Positions 31,730 through 41,212 of a stretch of 41,260 nt of DNA are shown here, piece by piece; the first letter of the stretch is position 1; every line of letters begins with the position of its first letter. The DNA is from a bacterium UBP8_UBA817. GTDB taxonomy: Bacteria > Margulisbacteria > Marinamargulisbacteria > UBA817. The notes under the pieces are model-generated. The model saw only the letters and a program-made list of their open reading frames with translations, was not told the origin of the DNA and searched no databases. Made by a program: the position numbers and the translations under genes. The DNA lies in contig DBHX01000060.1 in assembly GCA_002296285.1 (NCBI GenBank), positions 1 through 41,260 on the forward strand, given 5' to 3'.

Positions 31730-33037
31730 ATGTCCAAATTATTGTATTTATTATGTTTCATTATATTAAGCACATCATGTGCTAAAGATTATATAGACGT
31801 GCCAGCGGATAATACCCCGTCCACTGACGCCATAACACTCAGTTCTACTTATGCCAGTGTGGATTTTTCTGAGGTTAATCTGATATATAATTGGGATAAT
31901 ATTTTGCAACTTCAAATTAGGCGTGAATCGTTTGAGACGCCATTGACTGTTTATGATGGGGATTTGGTTCTTCTTGATACATCGCGTCGCCAATTCTTTA
32001 AAGACTATAAGGTTAATGAGGATTTGCCCGCACTTCTCCCAGGAAATACGTATTATTATTCCATTTTTTATACTGTGGACTCTGTTGAGTCGTCACCTGT
32101 GAGAGTGAAAGATTTTGAGATAACAACCCTCACTTATCAGCAGGGAATGTTGCAGCTATTTACAGAATTAATTGATTATTCAAATTCAAAAAAAGATGCC
32201 TACGACGTGATCGTATCAACGGAATTGGTTCGGTTATTTTTTGATAATGTTGATTCAATTCCTGAATTTATTAGCCAAAATTTAATTAATACGTTGGATG
32301 GTATCTTGGTCCCATCATTGAAGTATTTTGAGACCAATAGTGCACAGGATGCCTCTAAGTTGTCACAAAACTTATCATTATTGTCAAAATTCCCCTCTAA
32401 TAAACTAAAATTAGCTATTGATTATGTTTCGTCGACAAATACGGTTGCCTTAAATGATTCAAGGGCTCATTTTACCTCGAATGGAATCATTGGGTTTAAT
32501 CGTCCAGGTTCAGATGATTCGTTATTTCTGAATTTGCCACCTGTGATTAATGAGGTTCATGACAGTGATGTTCAAAATCTGACCGATGAGACGTTGAAAA
32601 ACTTTGTGTTTGTTGACACACCAGTGTCTAATTTGGTGAATGATTTAAATACGACCAATTATGATTTAATTATTATGACACCGTTTAAAAGTAGTCCTTG
32701 GGCATCGTTGTCTGATGTTTATTCTTATTCAGAGGTGCAATCGTTAAAAACGAAATCCAACGATGCGAATAAGCGTTTGGTGTTTGCTTATATCGATCTT
32801 GTACGAATATGGGAGGATTCATATTATTGGGAGGCTTCTTGGAGTGAAGAAAATGTTCGCCCGAATTGGATTGATAAGACAATATCAACAAATTCAAAAG
32901 ATCATTACGTGAAATATTGGCGAAGGGAATGGAGTGCGATTATAAAACCGGTGATTGATGCGGTGATCAACAGTGGTTATGATGGAATTGTTTTAGGTGG
33001 CGGAGAATTTTATACAAAGTATCCAATAACAGATTAA
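31730..33037 (+). CDS. Lipoprotein with C-terminal GH114-like domain
   Basis: The 435-residue protein has a lipoprotein signal with lipobox LSTSC (Cys17). A fibronectin-like beta domain follows (about 35-130, ending DFEITTL), then a helical middle region. The C-terminal part (about 305-430) resembles glycoside hydrolase family 114 / TM1410-like barrels: YDLIIMTPF, LVFAYIDLVRIW, an aromatic YYWEASW, HYVKYWRREW and GYDGIVLGGGEFY. The segment where family members have a Leu-Asp acid reads LGGGE, and the chain ends soon after, so the barrel looks short and activity is doubtful. It is probably periplasmic or surface-exposed. No strong ribosome site; GGGGAA lies 15 nt upstream. Confidence 0.6.
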   Translation: MSKLLYLLCFIILSTSCAKDYIDVPADNTPSTDAITLSSTYASVDFSEVNLIYNWDNILQLQIRRESFETPLTVYDGDLVLLDTSRRQFFKDYKVNEDLPALLPGNTYYYSIFYTVDSVESSPVRVKDFEITTLTYQQGMLQLFTELIDYSNSKKDAYDVIVSTELVRLFFDNVDSIPEFISQNLINTLDGILVPSLKYFETNSAQDASKLSQNLSLLSKFPSNKLKLAIDYVSSTNTVALNDSRAHFTSNGIIGFNRPGSDDSLFLNLPPVINEVHDSDVQNLTDETLKNFVFVDTPVSNLVNDLNTTNYDLIIMTPFKSSPWASLSDVYSYSEVQSLKTKSNDANKRLVFAYIDLVRIWEDSYYWEASWSEENVRPNWIDKTISTNSKDHYVKYWRREWSAIIKPVIDAVINSGYDGIVLGGGEFYTKYPITD

Positions 33038-34356
33038 TCTTCTAAACGCTTAATGAGTGTGCGATAGTTGATGCCTAGTTTTTTTGCTGTTTCAGATTTG
33101 TTGTAATTACATAGCTTGAATGTTTCATTGGCATGAATTTTTAATAATTCTTTTTCTGTATATTGTGAGATAAACGATAATTCATGTGCGTCTAAACTTG
33201 CTTTATCTATTTTTGTATTTGGCAAATATTCAAGGACCATGTTTTCGTCCACGGTTGTGTTGCTTTCAATTAAAACGATTCTTGAGATGATATTTTGAAG
33301 TTCTCTCACATTTCCAGGCCATGTATAGGTTTTTATTGCAGCTTGGCCGTTACTCGATAATGTTTTTAAGGGTTTTTCAAACTCTTTGCAATATTTAGAT
33401 AGTAAATAATTAGTGATAATGATGATATCGTTTTCTCTCATGCGTAAGGGGGGAATGGTTAATGGAAATGTTGTCAAACGATAAAATAAGTCTTCTCGAA
33501 ATGTTCCAGAATGGATCATTTCGTATAAATTTTTATTTGTTGCCGCAATGATGCGTGCCGTGGATTTTATGGCTTGTGTCGAGCCAATTCGTTCTATGGT
33601 TTTATTTTGAAGAACTCTCAATAGTTTTGCTTGGATGGTTAATGGTAACTCTCCAATTTCATCTAAAAAAAGTGTGCCATTTTGAGCCAGTTCAAATTTT
33701 CCTATTTTTTGTTCATCAGCTCCAGTAAATGATCCTTTTTCGTATCCAAATAATTCGGATTCAATTAAATTTTCTGGGATAGCAGCACAATTAACGCTAA
33801 TAAAAGGCCCATTAGATAACGTGCTATTTTTATGGATGTAATTTGCAATTAAATCCTTACCGGTCCCACTTTCTCCTTCAATAAGAATGGTTATTTCTGT
33901 GTTTTTTATTTTCTCTAATTTACTAAAGACGTCCTTAATGACGATTGATTCTCCAATAAATTGATCATTTGTGACCGTTTCCTGAATTTTATTTTTACAA
34001 ATATTTTTCTCTATTAAAGATAATATGTCTTCAATATCAAATGGTTTTTCAATATAATCAGACGCGCCTTCTTCAAAAAAAAGTTTTTTTGTTGCATTAT
34101 CGCCATAGGCACTCATAATAACAACGGGTGTATGTGGCGTAATAATTTTTGCGGCTTTAATAAACTCTAACCCTGTCATTTCAGGCATTTTATAATCTGC
34201 AACGACTAAATCTGGTTTAAATTGCGTCAATTTTTCCAAGCCTTGCTTTCCATTCTTTGCGGTTTCTATTTCAAAACGATTTTCGTTTAAGAATGTTTTA
34301 AATGAAAAAATAATGGTTTCATCATCATCAATAATTAACAGTTTTTGGGAAAACAT
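33034..34356 (-). CDS. NtrC-family sigma-54 activating response regulator
   Basis: The 440-residue protein has a receiver domain with phospho-acceptor Asp54 (VADYKMPEMTG). Its AAA+ domain has Walker A GESGTGKD (161-168), sigma-54 contact loop GSFTGA (208-213), Walker B LFLDEIGE and sensor WPGNVREL. A Fis-type helix-turn-helix follows at the C-terminus (SETAKKLGINYRTLIKRL). It would activate sigma-54 promoters when phosphorylated. No histidine kinase gene is adjacent, so its partner is elsewhere. A promoter with the -10 box 7 nt before ATG suggests a leaderless mRNA. Its target genes cannot be read from the window. Confidence 0.93.
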   Translation of the reverse strand: MFSQKLLIIDDDETIIFSFKTFLNENRFEIETAKNGKQGLEKLTQFKPDLVVADYKMPEMTGLEFIKAAKIITPHTPVVIMSAYGDNATKKLFFEEGASDYIEKPFDIEDILSLIEKNICKNKIQETVTNDQFIGESIVIKDVFSKLEKIKNTEITILIEGESGTGKDLIANYIHKNSTLSNGPFISVNCAAIPENLIESELFGYEKGSFTGADEQKIGKFELAQNGTLFLDEIGELPLTIQAKLLRVLQNKTIERIGSTQAIKSTARIIAATNKNLYEMIHSGTFREDLFYRLTTFPLTIPPLRMRENDIIIITNYLLSKYCKEFEKPLKTLSSNGQAAIKTYTWPGNVRELQNIISRIVLIESNTTVDENMVLEYLPNTKIDKASLDAHELSFISQYTEKELLKIHANETFKLCNYNKSETAKKLGINYRTLIKRLED

Positions 34357-34363
34357 TAATAAA

Positions 34364-34392
34364 AAGTTAACAAATAATTACTCAGATATCAA
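34364..34392 (-). promoter_or_regulatory. Leaderless promoter of the NtrC-type regulator gene
   Basis: TTGATA (34387-34392) and TAACTT (34364-34369) on the minus strand are 17 nt apart; the -10 box ends 7 nt before ATG. The -10 match is moderate. Confidence 0.45.
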
Positions 34393-34394
34393 AT

Positions 34395-34649
34395 TTATTT
34401 ATATATAAATTCTGATTTGAAAACTTTATGACTGTATTTTTTATTGCAACTTTGGCATTGGATTTTGTAAATGATTAAATAGACTTTTTCAAGCCCTGTC
34501 CAGCACAATCCGTATTTTTCCATAATTAATTTTTTTGGAAGTCTTTTGCTTGTGTTTAGATTAATGTCTGACTTACAGAATTTGCATTCTATTTTATTTG
34601 TTGTTTGTGGAACATTTAATGTGTCTTCTTTATCGAGTATTAACTTCAT
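34395..34649 (-). CDS. Small zinc-ribbon protein, unrecognised
   Basis: The 84-residue protein has two CxxC knuckles, CKFC (about residues 22-25) and CQSC (about 65-68), spaced as in a zinc ribbon, plus basic stretches. It overlaps the 3' end of gcvP by 20 nt on the same strand and precedes the NtrC-type regulator. No family is recognised. The conserved-looking metal site supports a real gene, possibly nucleic-acid binding. Confidence 0.5.
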   Translation of the reverse strand: MKLILDKEDTLNVPQTTNKIECKFCKSDINLNTSKRLPKKLIMEKYGLCWTGLEKVYLIIYKIQCQSCNKKYSHKVFKSEFIYK

Positions 34650-37449
34650 ATGTATTTACAGTAATCTCTGTCTCAATGGTTTGGCAAGAACAAATTAAGT
34701 TTCTGTCACCATATGCATTATCAATTCGATTGGTCGATGGCCAAAATTTTCTATATGTTGATCCCAAGGGAAAAAATGCTTTTTGAGGTGTGTACTTGTA
34801 GTTCCAATCAGTTACTAAATCATTTTGAGAGTGCGGTGCGTTTTTCAATGGGCTATCATTAACTTTAATTTTTTCATTTATTATGTCATCAATTTCATCT
34901 TTAATTTTAGATAAGGCTAAGCAAAACCGATCAATTTCATCTTTTCCCTCGCTTTCTGTTGGTTCAATCATTAACGTGTCTGGAACTGGCCATGACATGG
35001 TTGGTGAATGAAATCCATAATCCATCAGTCGTTTGGCAATATCTTCGACAGTAATCTTTGCATCACGTTTAAATGACTTGCAATTAATGATCAGCTCATG
35101 AGCAACTCGTCCGTGTTTGTTTTTGAATTGTATTTCGAAATGATTTTCAAGTTTTTTGGCTATATAGTTTGCATTTAGAATCGCCCCTTGTGTGGCTTCT
35201 TTTAAACTTTTAGATCCCATCATCTTTATGTAAGCATAAGAAATGAGACAAATACTGGCACTTCCATATGGGGCATTTGCAATGGCATTTTTTCCATTAG
35301 TTTGTGTGGATGGTAGAAATGGGGCGAGATGTTCTTTTACACAAATTGGACCAACGCCGGGTCCACCACCACCATGAGGAATGCAAAATGTTTTATGCAA
35401 GTTTAAATGGCAAACATCAGCGCCAATGGTTGCGGGGCTTGTTAAGCCAACTTGAGCATTCATATTTGCACCATCCATATAAATTTGACCGCCAGCCGAA
35501 TGAATCAAATCACATATTTCTTTTATGGTTTCATCAAATACACCAAATGTTGATGGGTAAGTGATCATAAGTGTGGCTAGATTTTCTTTGTGTTTTTCGG
35601 TTTTTTCTTTTAGATCGATTAAACAAATTTCACCAGTGGTTATGGTTTTTATGGGTACGATTTTAAACCCACATAATGATGCACTTGCTGGATTTGTACC
35701 ATGAGCTGAAGTTGGTATAAATGCAATATCTCGTTTTGTTTCCCCTATGCTTATTAGGTAATCTCGAATGCATAATAACCCAGAAAATTCACCTTGAGCA
35801 CCAGAATTCGGCTGCAATGAAGTTTTGTCAAAGCCTGTAAAATTGGACAAATATTGCTCAAGTGAATTTAGTATTTCTAAGTAGCCCTGGGTAAATCTTG
35901 GATTGGATTGTGGATGAATGTTTGAGAAATTTGGGTTTGATAAACTTAGTAATTCGGTGGTTGAATTCAACTTCATTGTGCAGGAACCCAGTGGAATCAT
36001 TGAATTGGCCAGTGATAAATCTTTTTGCTCCAACTCTTTAATGTACCTTAGTAACTTAGTTTCAGCGTAATATTTATGAAATACATCTTGAGTTAAGAAT
36101 GATGATTTTCGGATCAGTGCATCCGGGATGGCCCGTTTATTTGTATTTAAATCCGTTGATGGTAATGCATTAAATATGTTTAAAATCTTCGTAAAGTCTT
36201 CATTTGAAATACATTCGTTTAATGATAGTGTGATCTCTTTATCATTTTCGTAGTGCCATTCAATATGATCTTCAAGTGCACGTTGAGTGATTTCTTTGGA
36301 ATTTTCAATGCGTATTGTGAGGGTGTCAAAGAATGAATCGTGTTTTATCTCATACCCATTGTGTCGAAGTATTTGTGCTAGTTGAGATGCCTTTAAGTGT
36401 GTTTTTTCAGCAATTTCTTTCAACCCTTTTGGGCCGTAATAAACAACATAAAAGCTGTTTATGATGGCTAAAAGTGCTTGTGCGGTACATATGTTCGATG
36501 TGGCTTTTTCGCGGCGAATGTGTTGCTCTCTGGTTTGGAGTGCCATTCGATACCCTTTAGCGCCGTGTTTATCTTTTGATAAACCAATGATTCTTCCTGG
36601 TAATAAACGAGTGTAAGCTTCAGTGCAAGAAATAAATGCGGCAGAGGGGCCACCAAATCCCATTGGAACGCCAAGTCGTTGTGCCGAACCTATCACGATA
36701 TCCGCGCCCATTTCACCCGGCGATGTAAATAGTGTTAAGGCCAGCAAATCGGTTGCACATATAACGGTAATGTCATGTGCTTTTGCGTTCATGAATAACT
36801 CGTGATAATCATTGGCCTGACCATCTTTTGAGAATTGCTGGGTGATGATTGCAAAATAATCATCACCTAAATTAATTGTGCTTAAATCTCCATGAACAAT
36901 TTCGATGTCTAAATACTTAAATCGCGTGAATATGACATTTATGTTATGTGTAAATAAATTGTTTGAAACAAATACCTTTTTTCGCCTGGTTTTATCGGCT
37001 TGATGGGCCATAAAGATGGCTTCAGAGCAGGCATTTCCTTCATCCAGTAAGGATGCATTGGCAACGGGTAATCCAGTTAATTCGGTAATAATCGTTTGAA
37101 AATTAAATAATGCTTCCAGCCGACCTTGTGAAATTTCTGCTTGATATGGCGTGTATTGTGTGTACCAACATGGGTTTTCAAGTATGTTTCTTCGAATGAT
37201 GGAAGGGCAGTAATTCGGATAAAAGCCTTGACCAATTAATGATAAGGTTTGTGTGTTTTTTTTTCCGAGTTCTTCCACATGGACCTCATATTCTTGCTCA
37301 CTCATTTCGTTAAATTCACTGATGGTGTAATCAATATTTTTAGCCAACGTATCATTGCATAGATCTTCTATGGAATTGTATCCAATGCTTTGTAGCATTT
37401 CTTTTTTTGATGTAGAGGTAATGCCTATGTGGCGTTCTTTAAATTTCAT
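34630..37449 (-). CDS. gcvP: Glycine dehydrogenase (decarboxylating), full-length P protein
   Basis: The 939-residue single-chain P protein has two homologous PLP-fold halves. The N-terminal half contains RHIG, YTPYQAEISQGRLEALFNFQ and LDEGNACSEA. The C-terminal half has the PLP lysine in LHKTF (Lys686) before a Gly-rich loop, with SAHGTNPAS and DGANMNAQVG upstream. It decarboxylates glycine and loads the aminomethyl group on the H protein. Genes for the T, H and L proteins are not nearby, so the system is split. TAGTAT lies 6 nt before ATG with no Shine-Dalgarno site. Confidence 0.96.
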   Translation of the reverse strand: MKFKERHIGITSTSKKEMLQSIGYNSIEDLCNDTLAKNIDYTISEFNEMSEQEYEVHVEELGKKNTQTLSLIGQGFYPNYCPSIIRRNILENPCWYTQYTPYQAEISQGRLEALFNFQTIITELTGLPVANASLLDEGNACSEAIFMAHQADKTRRKKVFVSNNLFTHNINVIFTRFKYLDIEIVHGDLSTINLGDDYFAIITQQFSKDGQANDYHELFMNAKAHDITVICATDLLALTLFTSPGEMGADIVIGSAQRLGVPMGFGGPSAAFISCTEAYTRLLPGRIIGLSKDKHGAKGYRMALQTREQHIRREKATSNICTAQALLAIINSFYVVYYGPKGLKEIAEKTHLKASQLAQILRHNGYEIKHDSFFDTLTIRIENSKEITQRALEDHIEWHYENDKEITLSLNECISNEDFTKILNIFNALPSTDLNTNKRAIPDALIRKSSFLTQDVFHKYYAETKLLRYIKELEQKDLSLANSMIPLGSCTMKLNSTTELLSLSNPNFSNIHPQSNPRFTQGYLEILNSLEQYLSNFTGFDKTSLQPNSGAQGEFSGLLCIRDYLISIGETKRDIAFIPTSAHGTNPASASLCGFKIVPIKTITTGEICLIDLKEKTEKHKENLATLMITYPSTFGVFDETIKEICDLIHSAGGQIYMDGANMNAQVGLTSPATIGADVCHLNLHKTFCIPHGGGGPGVGPICVKEHLAPFLPSTQTNGKNAIANAPYGSASICLISYAYIKMMGSKSLKEATQGAILNANYIAKKLENHFEIQFKNKHGRVAHELIINCKSFKRDAKITVEDIAKRLMDYGFHSPTMSWPVPDTLMIEPTESEGKDEIDRFCLALSKIKDEIDDIINEKIKVNDSPLKNAPHSQNDLVTDWNYKYTPQKAFFPLGSTYRKFWPSTNRIDNAYGDRNLICSCQTIETEITVNTYEVNTR

Positions 37450-37488
37450 ACATGAATACTATCATTGAAATAAAATTTCTTAAAGTTA

Positions 37489-38631
37489 TCAGGGGGCGTT
37501 TAAATATCGAATCATCTGATTCATGAGCAATGTTCCAATGGCTACAGAACCTAACACAATGTAGATGATGTCTAAATAATTAAACAGTGATGAAAAAATA
37601 ATTAGCGGCCCAATAATTCTCGCGATGCTGCCAATGCTTTCATAAACTCCCAAAATAAATCCTCTATGATCGGATAAGGTAGATAATTCCGCTGGGAGGT
37701 GGGTGTTTAAGATTGAAATACCAAATAATAATAAAATAAGCATGGCCAATGACGGCACCATCGATTGGATAATATTGGTTGATATTAAGCCGATACCAAT
37801 GCAGATGAGTGCCACATTTATGGCTTTGTTAATGGGGCGAATCGATAATTTTGTAAAGCTGCCTTGGATAAAAAATGCCGCCAGTCCAATTAAGAAAAAT
37901 AAGGTGCTATTTTTGCTTTCATTAAATCCAAATTTGTTTTCAGTATATACAGAGAAACTGGTTTCAAATCCTGAGAAAATGATCATGCTAACAAGATATG
38001 TGAACAATATGTAAAGAGCTGGTGCTGATATGTTTTTTATGTTTTTAATGAAATGTTTAGAGGCTGTTTTTAATTTATTTGTTGGTTCTTTTAAGAAAAC
38101 TTGAGTAATTAATAACGATACGGTTGATAGGAATGCTCCGATATATCCTGAAATAGAAAAATTATTGGAAATGCTATAGCAAATTCCGCCAATGGCGGGG
38201 CCAATGATGAACCCGGTTCCAAAGGCGATACCAATGATGGCCATGGCTTTTGATCGATTTTTTTCGTCGGTGATGTCCGATAAATAAGCTCTTGCAACTG
38301 CAATGTTTCCTCCAGTAAAACCATCGAGTGCGCGAGATATGAGAATCATCCAATATGTTTGCGCATGAGCCAGTATAATATATGACGCAATGGTTCCAAT
38401 TTTGCTAAAAATTAATACTGGTTTTCGTCCGAATTTGTCGGATAGTTGTCCAAGAAATGGTGCGGCAAAGAACTGTGAAAAGGAATAGGCGGATAGTAAA
38501 ATTCCCATGAGTGCGCCAGATGATGTGAACTGCTTGCTAATTTGAGGTAAAACAGGAATAATCAATCCAAACCCAATCAGTTCTGTTGCAACCAGTATGA
38601 ATAGAATTATATAGGCTTTTTTATTGTTCAC
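37489..38631 (-). CDS. MFS drug/H+ antiporter-like transporter (DHA1 type)
   Basis: The 380-residue membrane protein has about 12 helices. The N-terminus reads ELIGFGLIIPVLPQI, followed by the MFS loop motif GQLSDKFGRKPVL between helices 2 and 3 and RALDGFTGGNIAVARAYLSD, as in TetA-like exporters. Substrate cannot be inferred. The start is GTG; TAAACT lies 7 nt upstream and there is no ribosome site. No repressor gene adjoins it. Confidence 0.85.
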   Translation of the reverse strand: MNNKKAYIILFILVATELIGFGLIIPVLPQISKQFTSSGALMGILLSAYSFSQFFAAPFLGQLSDKFGRKPVLIFSKIGTIASYIILAHAQTYWMILISRALDGFTGGNIAVARAYLSDITDEKNRSKAMAIIGIAFGTGFIIGPAIGGICYSISNNFSISGYIGAFLSTVSLLITQVFLKEPTNKLKTASKHFIKNIKNISAPALYILFTYLVSMIIFSGFETSFSVYTENKFGFNESKNSTLFFLIGLAAFFIQGSFTKLSIRPINKAINVALICIGIGLISTNIIQSMVPSLAMLILLLFGISILNTHLPAELSTLSDHRGFILGVYESIGSIARIIGPLIIFSSLFNYLDIIYIVLGSVAIGTLLMNQMIRYLNAP

Positions 38632-38693
38632 ATTGTATAGTTTATCGACAAATGAAAATATGGCAAGTCATCGATTGATGATTGGCTTTTTGA

Positions 38694-39701
38694 TTACTTG
38701 ATGAATTTTTCTAAATCAATGATTTGATTCGGGTCCCCCATGGTAATGAGGGTCATATTTTCTTGAATTGTATCATTTCCTTGTGGGGAATAGTTGTATC
38801 CTTGAGAAATTGGGTCTTGAAAGGCAATGATTTGCAATCCAACGTTTTCTCTCAAGTTTAGTTCTTTTAATGATTTTCCGATGGTCCAGGAGTTTTTTGG
38901 GACGTGAATTTCCTCTATTCTTAAGTTTTTTTTGTCTCTTAGCATGTTATCTAAAAAACCAACCACTTTTGGTCGAACCATTTCGGACACCAGTCTCAAT
39001 GCCCCTATGAACTGTGGTGGTACAATTGAACTAGCGCCAGCTCGAATGAGTTTTCGCTTATTTTCTAAATTCATTATTTTTGAAATGATTCGTATTTTTG
39101 GATTGAGCTGCTTGGCTGTGATGGTTAAAAATAAATTGTCTTTGTCATAAGGAAGTACTGCAGCAATGGCTTTTGCTTTTTCTATACCGGCTTCCTGAAG
39201 CACTTCATCTTTTGTTGCGTCACCATGGATGCAAATGATGTCTAAATATTTATTTTGTAGTTCTTCATATACTTCTGAATTCTCCTCAATTACGACAAAC
39301 TCTTTTTTTGTGTTGTACAATTCTTGAATAATATGATGCCCTGTATTTCCGGCACCACATACAACCAAGTGATCATTAAGTTCATTGATTATTTTTTTCA
39401 TTCGTTTCCTCCTTAAATAACGATTTAATTGACCATCAATCACAGAAGATGTAATGGCTGTTAAGACAAAAATGAGATTGCTCATTCCTACGAGAATTAA
39501 AATAATGGTAAACACTCTTGCGGGTGTATTGCCTGTTAGATCGATGGTTTCCCCATACCCAACGGTTGATAGCGTAATGATGGTCATGTAAAAACAATCA
39601 AAGTACGAAGCTTCTTTTCCGATGAGTATTTTATATCCAATCGTGGCAATGATAAATGTGATTAATAAAAAGCCAATTGCATAGAATAAGCGTTTTTTCA
39701 T
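38694..39701 (-). CDS. Two-helix potassium channel with RCK (TrkA_N/TrkA_C) domains
   Basis: The 335-residue protein has two membrane helices around a pore loop with selectivity filter TVGYG (46-50). A cytoplasmic RCK domain follows, with Rossmann motif VVCGAGNTGHHIIQEL (about 113-128), and a TrkA_C domain at about 250-335. The layout matches MthK/Kch-type channels that open in response to a bound ligand. It acts in the inner membrane in potassium or osmotic balance. GATAAA lies 6 nt before ATG and no Shine-Dalgarno site is visible. Confidence 0.92.
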   Translation of the reverse strand: MKKRLFYAIGFLLITFIIATIGYKILIGKEASYFDCFYMTIITLSTVGYGETIDLTGNTPARVFTIILILVGMSNLIFVLTAITSSVIDGQLNRYLRRKRMKKIINELNDHLVVCGAGNTGHHIIQELYNTKKEFVVIEENSEVYEELQNKYLDIICIHGDATKDEVLQEAGIEKAKAIAAVLPYDKDNLFLTITAKQLNPKIRIISKIMNLENKRKLIRAGASSIVPPQFIGALRLVSEMVRPKVVGFLDNMLRDKKNLRIEEIHVPKNSWTIGKSLKELNLRENVGLQIIAFQDPISQGYNYSPQGNDTIQENMTLITMGDPNQIIDLEKFIK

Positions 39702-39856
39702 GATGTATTTATCGATTTTTTTATGAACTTCTTAAGTTAAATTGTTTGTCCTGGCGGGTTAATTTTTGTGAGTTTTTTTGGATGAATCGCTTTTAAATTT
39801 CTGATCTTGTGTGGTAATATTTTTAAGTTAAATTATTTCAATTTGGAGTTTGTATT

Positions 39857-41212
39857 ATGATTACTACTGAAAAAACGTCGTCTATTCATGATTTTATGGA
39901 ACAAGTTAAGTTAAAGAACCCCGCACAACATGATTTTCATCAAGCCGTTCATGAGGTTGTGGAATCGGTGTATCCATTCATTGACAAACATCCGAGATAT
40001 AAAACGGCTAAAATTTTAGAGCGAATTATTGAACCCGATCGCATCATTATTTTTCGTGTTTGTTGGGAGGATGATCAAGGGAATATTCAAATTAATCGCG
40101 GTTTCCGTGTTCAGTTTAGTAATGCCATTGGCCCATACAAAGGGGGCTTAAGATTTCATCCATCAGTAAGCTTGGATACATTTAAGTTCTTAGGATTTGA
40201 GCAAGTTTTTAAAAATAGTTTGACAACGCTTCCTATGGGAGCGGCTAAGGGTGGGTCTGATTTTGACCCAAAGGGAAAATCAGACAATGAAGTCATGCGT
40301 TTTTGCCAAGCGTTTATGACAGAGCTTATTCGACATATTGGTAAAGATACCGATGTGCCGGCGGGTGATATTGGTGTTGGGGCTCGAGAGATTGGGTACT
40401 TATTTGGACAACATAAACGTCTTACAAATCGATTTACAGGTATTTTAACTGGGAAGTCATTGGAATATGGGGGGAGTTTAATTCGTAAGGAGGCCACTGG
40501 ATACGGCTGTGTTTTCTTTGTTGAAGAAATGTTGAAAAATCAAGGCAATTCTTTGGACGGTAAGATTTGCACAGTGTCTGGATCTGGGAATGTGGCACAG
40601 TATACCACCGAAAAAGTGATTCAACTGGGTGGTAGGGTTGTGACATTATCAGACTCTGCAGGAACAATTTATGATCCAGAAGGGGTTAGTATAGAAAAGC
40701 TGGAATTTGTTAAAGATTTGAAAAACGTTCGTAGAGGGCGAATCAAAGAGTATGCTGATAAATATGGGTGCACATACATCGAAGGAAAGACGCCGTGGGG
40801 TGTTAAATGTGATGTTGCATTTCCTTCGGCCACTCAAAATGAATTGCTCTTGGATGATGCAAAATCCTTGGTATCGAATGGTTGTATTGCTGTTGGTGAA
40901 GGTGCAAATATGCCAACTGAGGCGGATGCCGTCAAATACTTTTTGTCTCAAGGTGTATTATTCGGGCCAGCAAAAGCCGCAAATGCAGGCGGTGTTGCTG
41001 TTTCAGGTTTGGAAATGACGCAAAATAGCATGCGTATTTCTTGGGATCGGTCTGATTTGGAAGATCGTTTGAAGGGTATTATGCAAAGCATTCATTCGCA
41101 ATGCTTGGAATATTCAACGGATGCCAATGGCGCTCCAAATTATGTGGATGGCGCTAATATTGCGGGGTTTGTTAAGGTTGCTGAGGCAATGCTTAACTAC
41201 GGTATTCAATAG
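39857..41212 (+). CDS. gdhA: Glutamate dehydrogenase (hexameric, bacterial NADP-type)
   Basis: The 451-residue protein aligns end to end with enterobacterial GdhA: RGFRVQFSNAIGPYKGGLRFHPSV, catalytic Lys131 in LPMGAAKGGSDFDPKG (Gly-Gly before Lys is Ala-Ala here), DVPAGDIGVGAREIGY, GKSLEYGGSLIR and the Rossmann motif SGSGNVAQY. It interconverts glutamate and 2-oxoglutarate plus ammonia. Together with the AST operon it would pass arginine-derived glutamate into the TCA cycle or assimilate ammonia. GGAG lies 9 nt before ATG, one of the ordinary ribosome sites here. The remaining 48 nt of the window show nothing. Confidence 0.96.
   Translation: MITTEKTSSIHDFMEQVKLKNPAQHDFHQAVHEVVESVYPFIDKHPRYKTAKILERIIEPDRIIIFRVCWEDDQGNIQINRGFRVQFSNAIGPYKGGLRFHPSVSLDTFKFLGFEQVFKNSLTTLPMGAAKGGSDFDPKGKSDNEVMRFCQAFMTELIRHIGKDTDVPAGDIGVGAREIGYLFGQHKRLTNRFTGILTGKSLEYGGSLIRKEATGYGCVFFVEEMLKNQGNSLDGKICTVSGSGNVAQYTTEKVIQLGGRVVTLSDSAGTIYDPEGVSIEKLEFVKDLKNVRRGRIKEYADKYGCTYIEGKTPWGVKCDVAFPSATQNELLLDDAKSLVSNGCIAVGEGANMPTEADAVKYFLSQGVLFGPAKAANAGGVAVSGLEMTQNSMRISWDRSDLEDRLKGIMQSIHSQCLEYSTDANGAPNYVDGANIAGFVKVAEAMLNYGIQ

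Noticed and set aside
40156..40951. Minus-strand open frames opposite gdhA
   Set aside because: Antisense shadows of the strongly conserved glutamate dehydrogenase.
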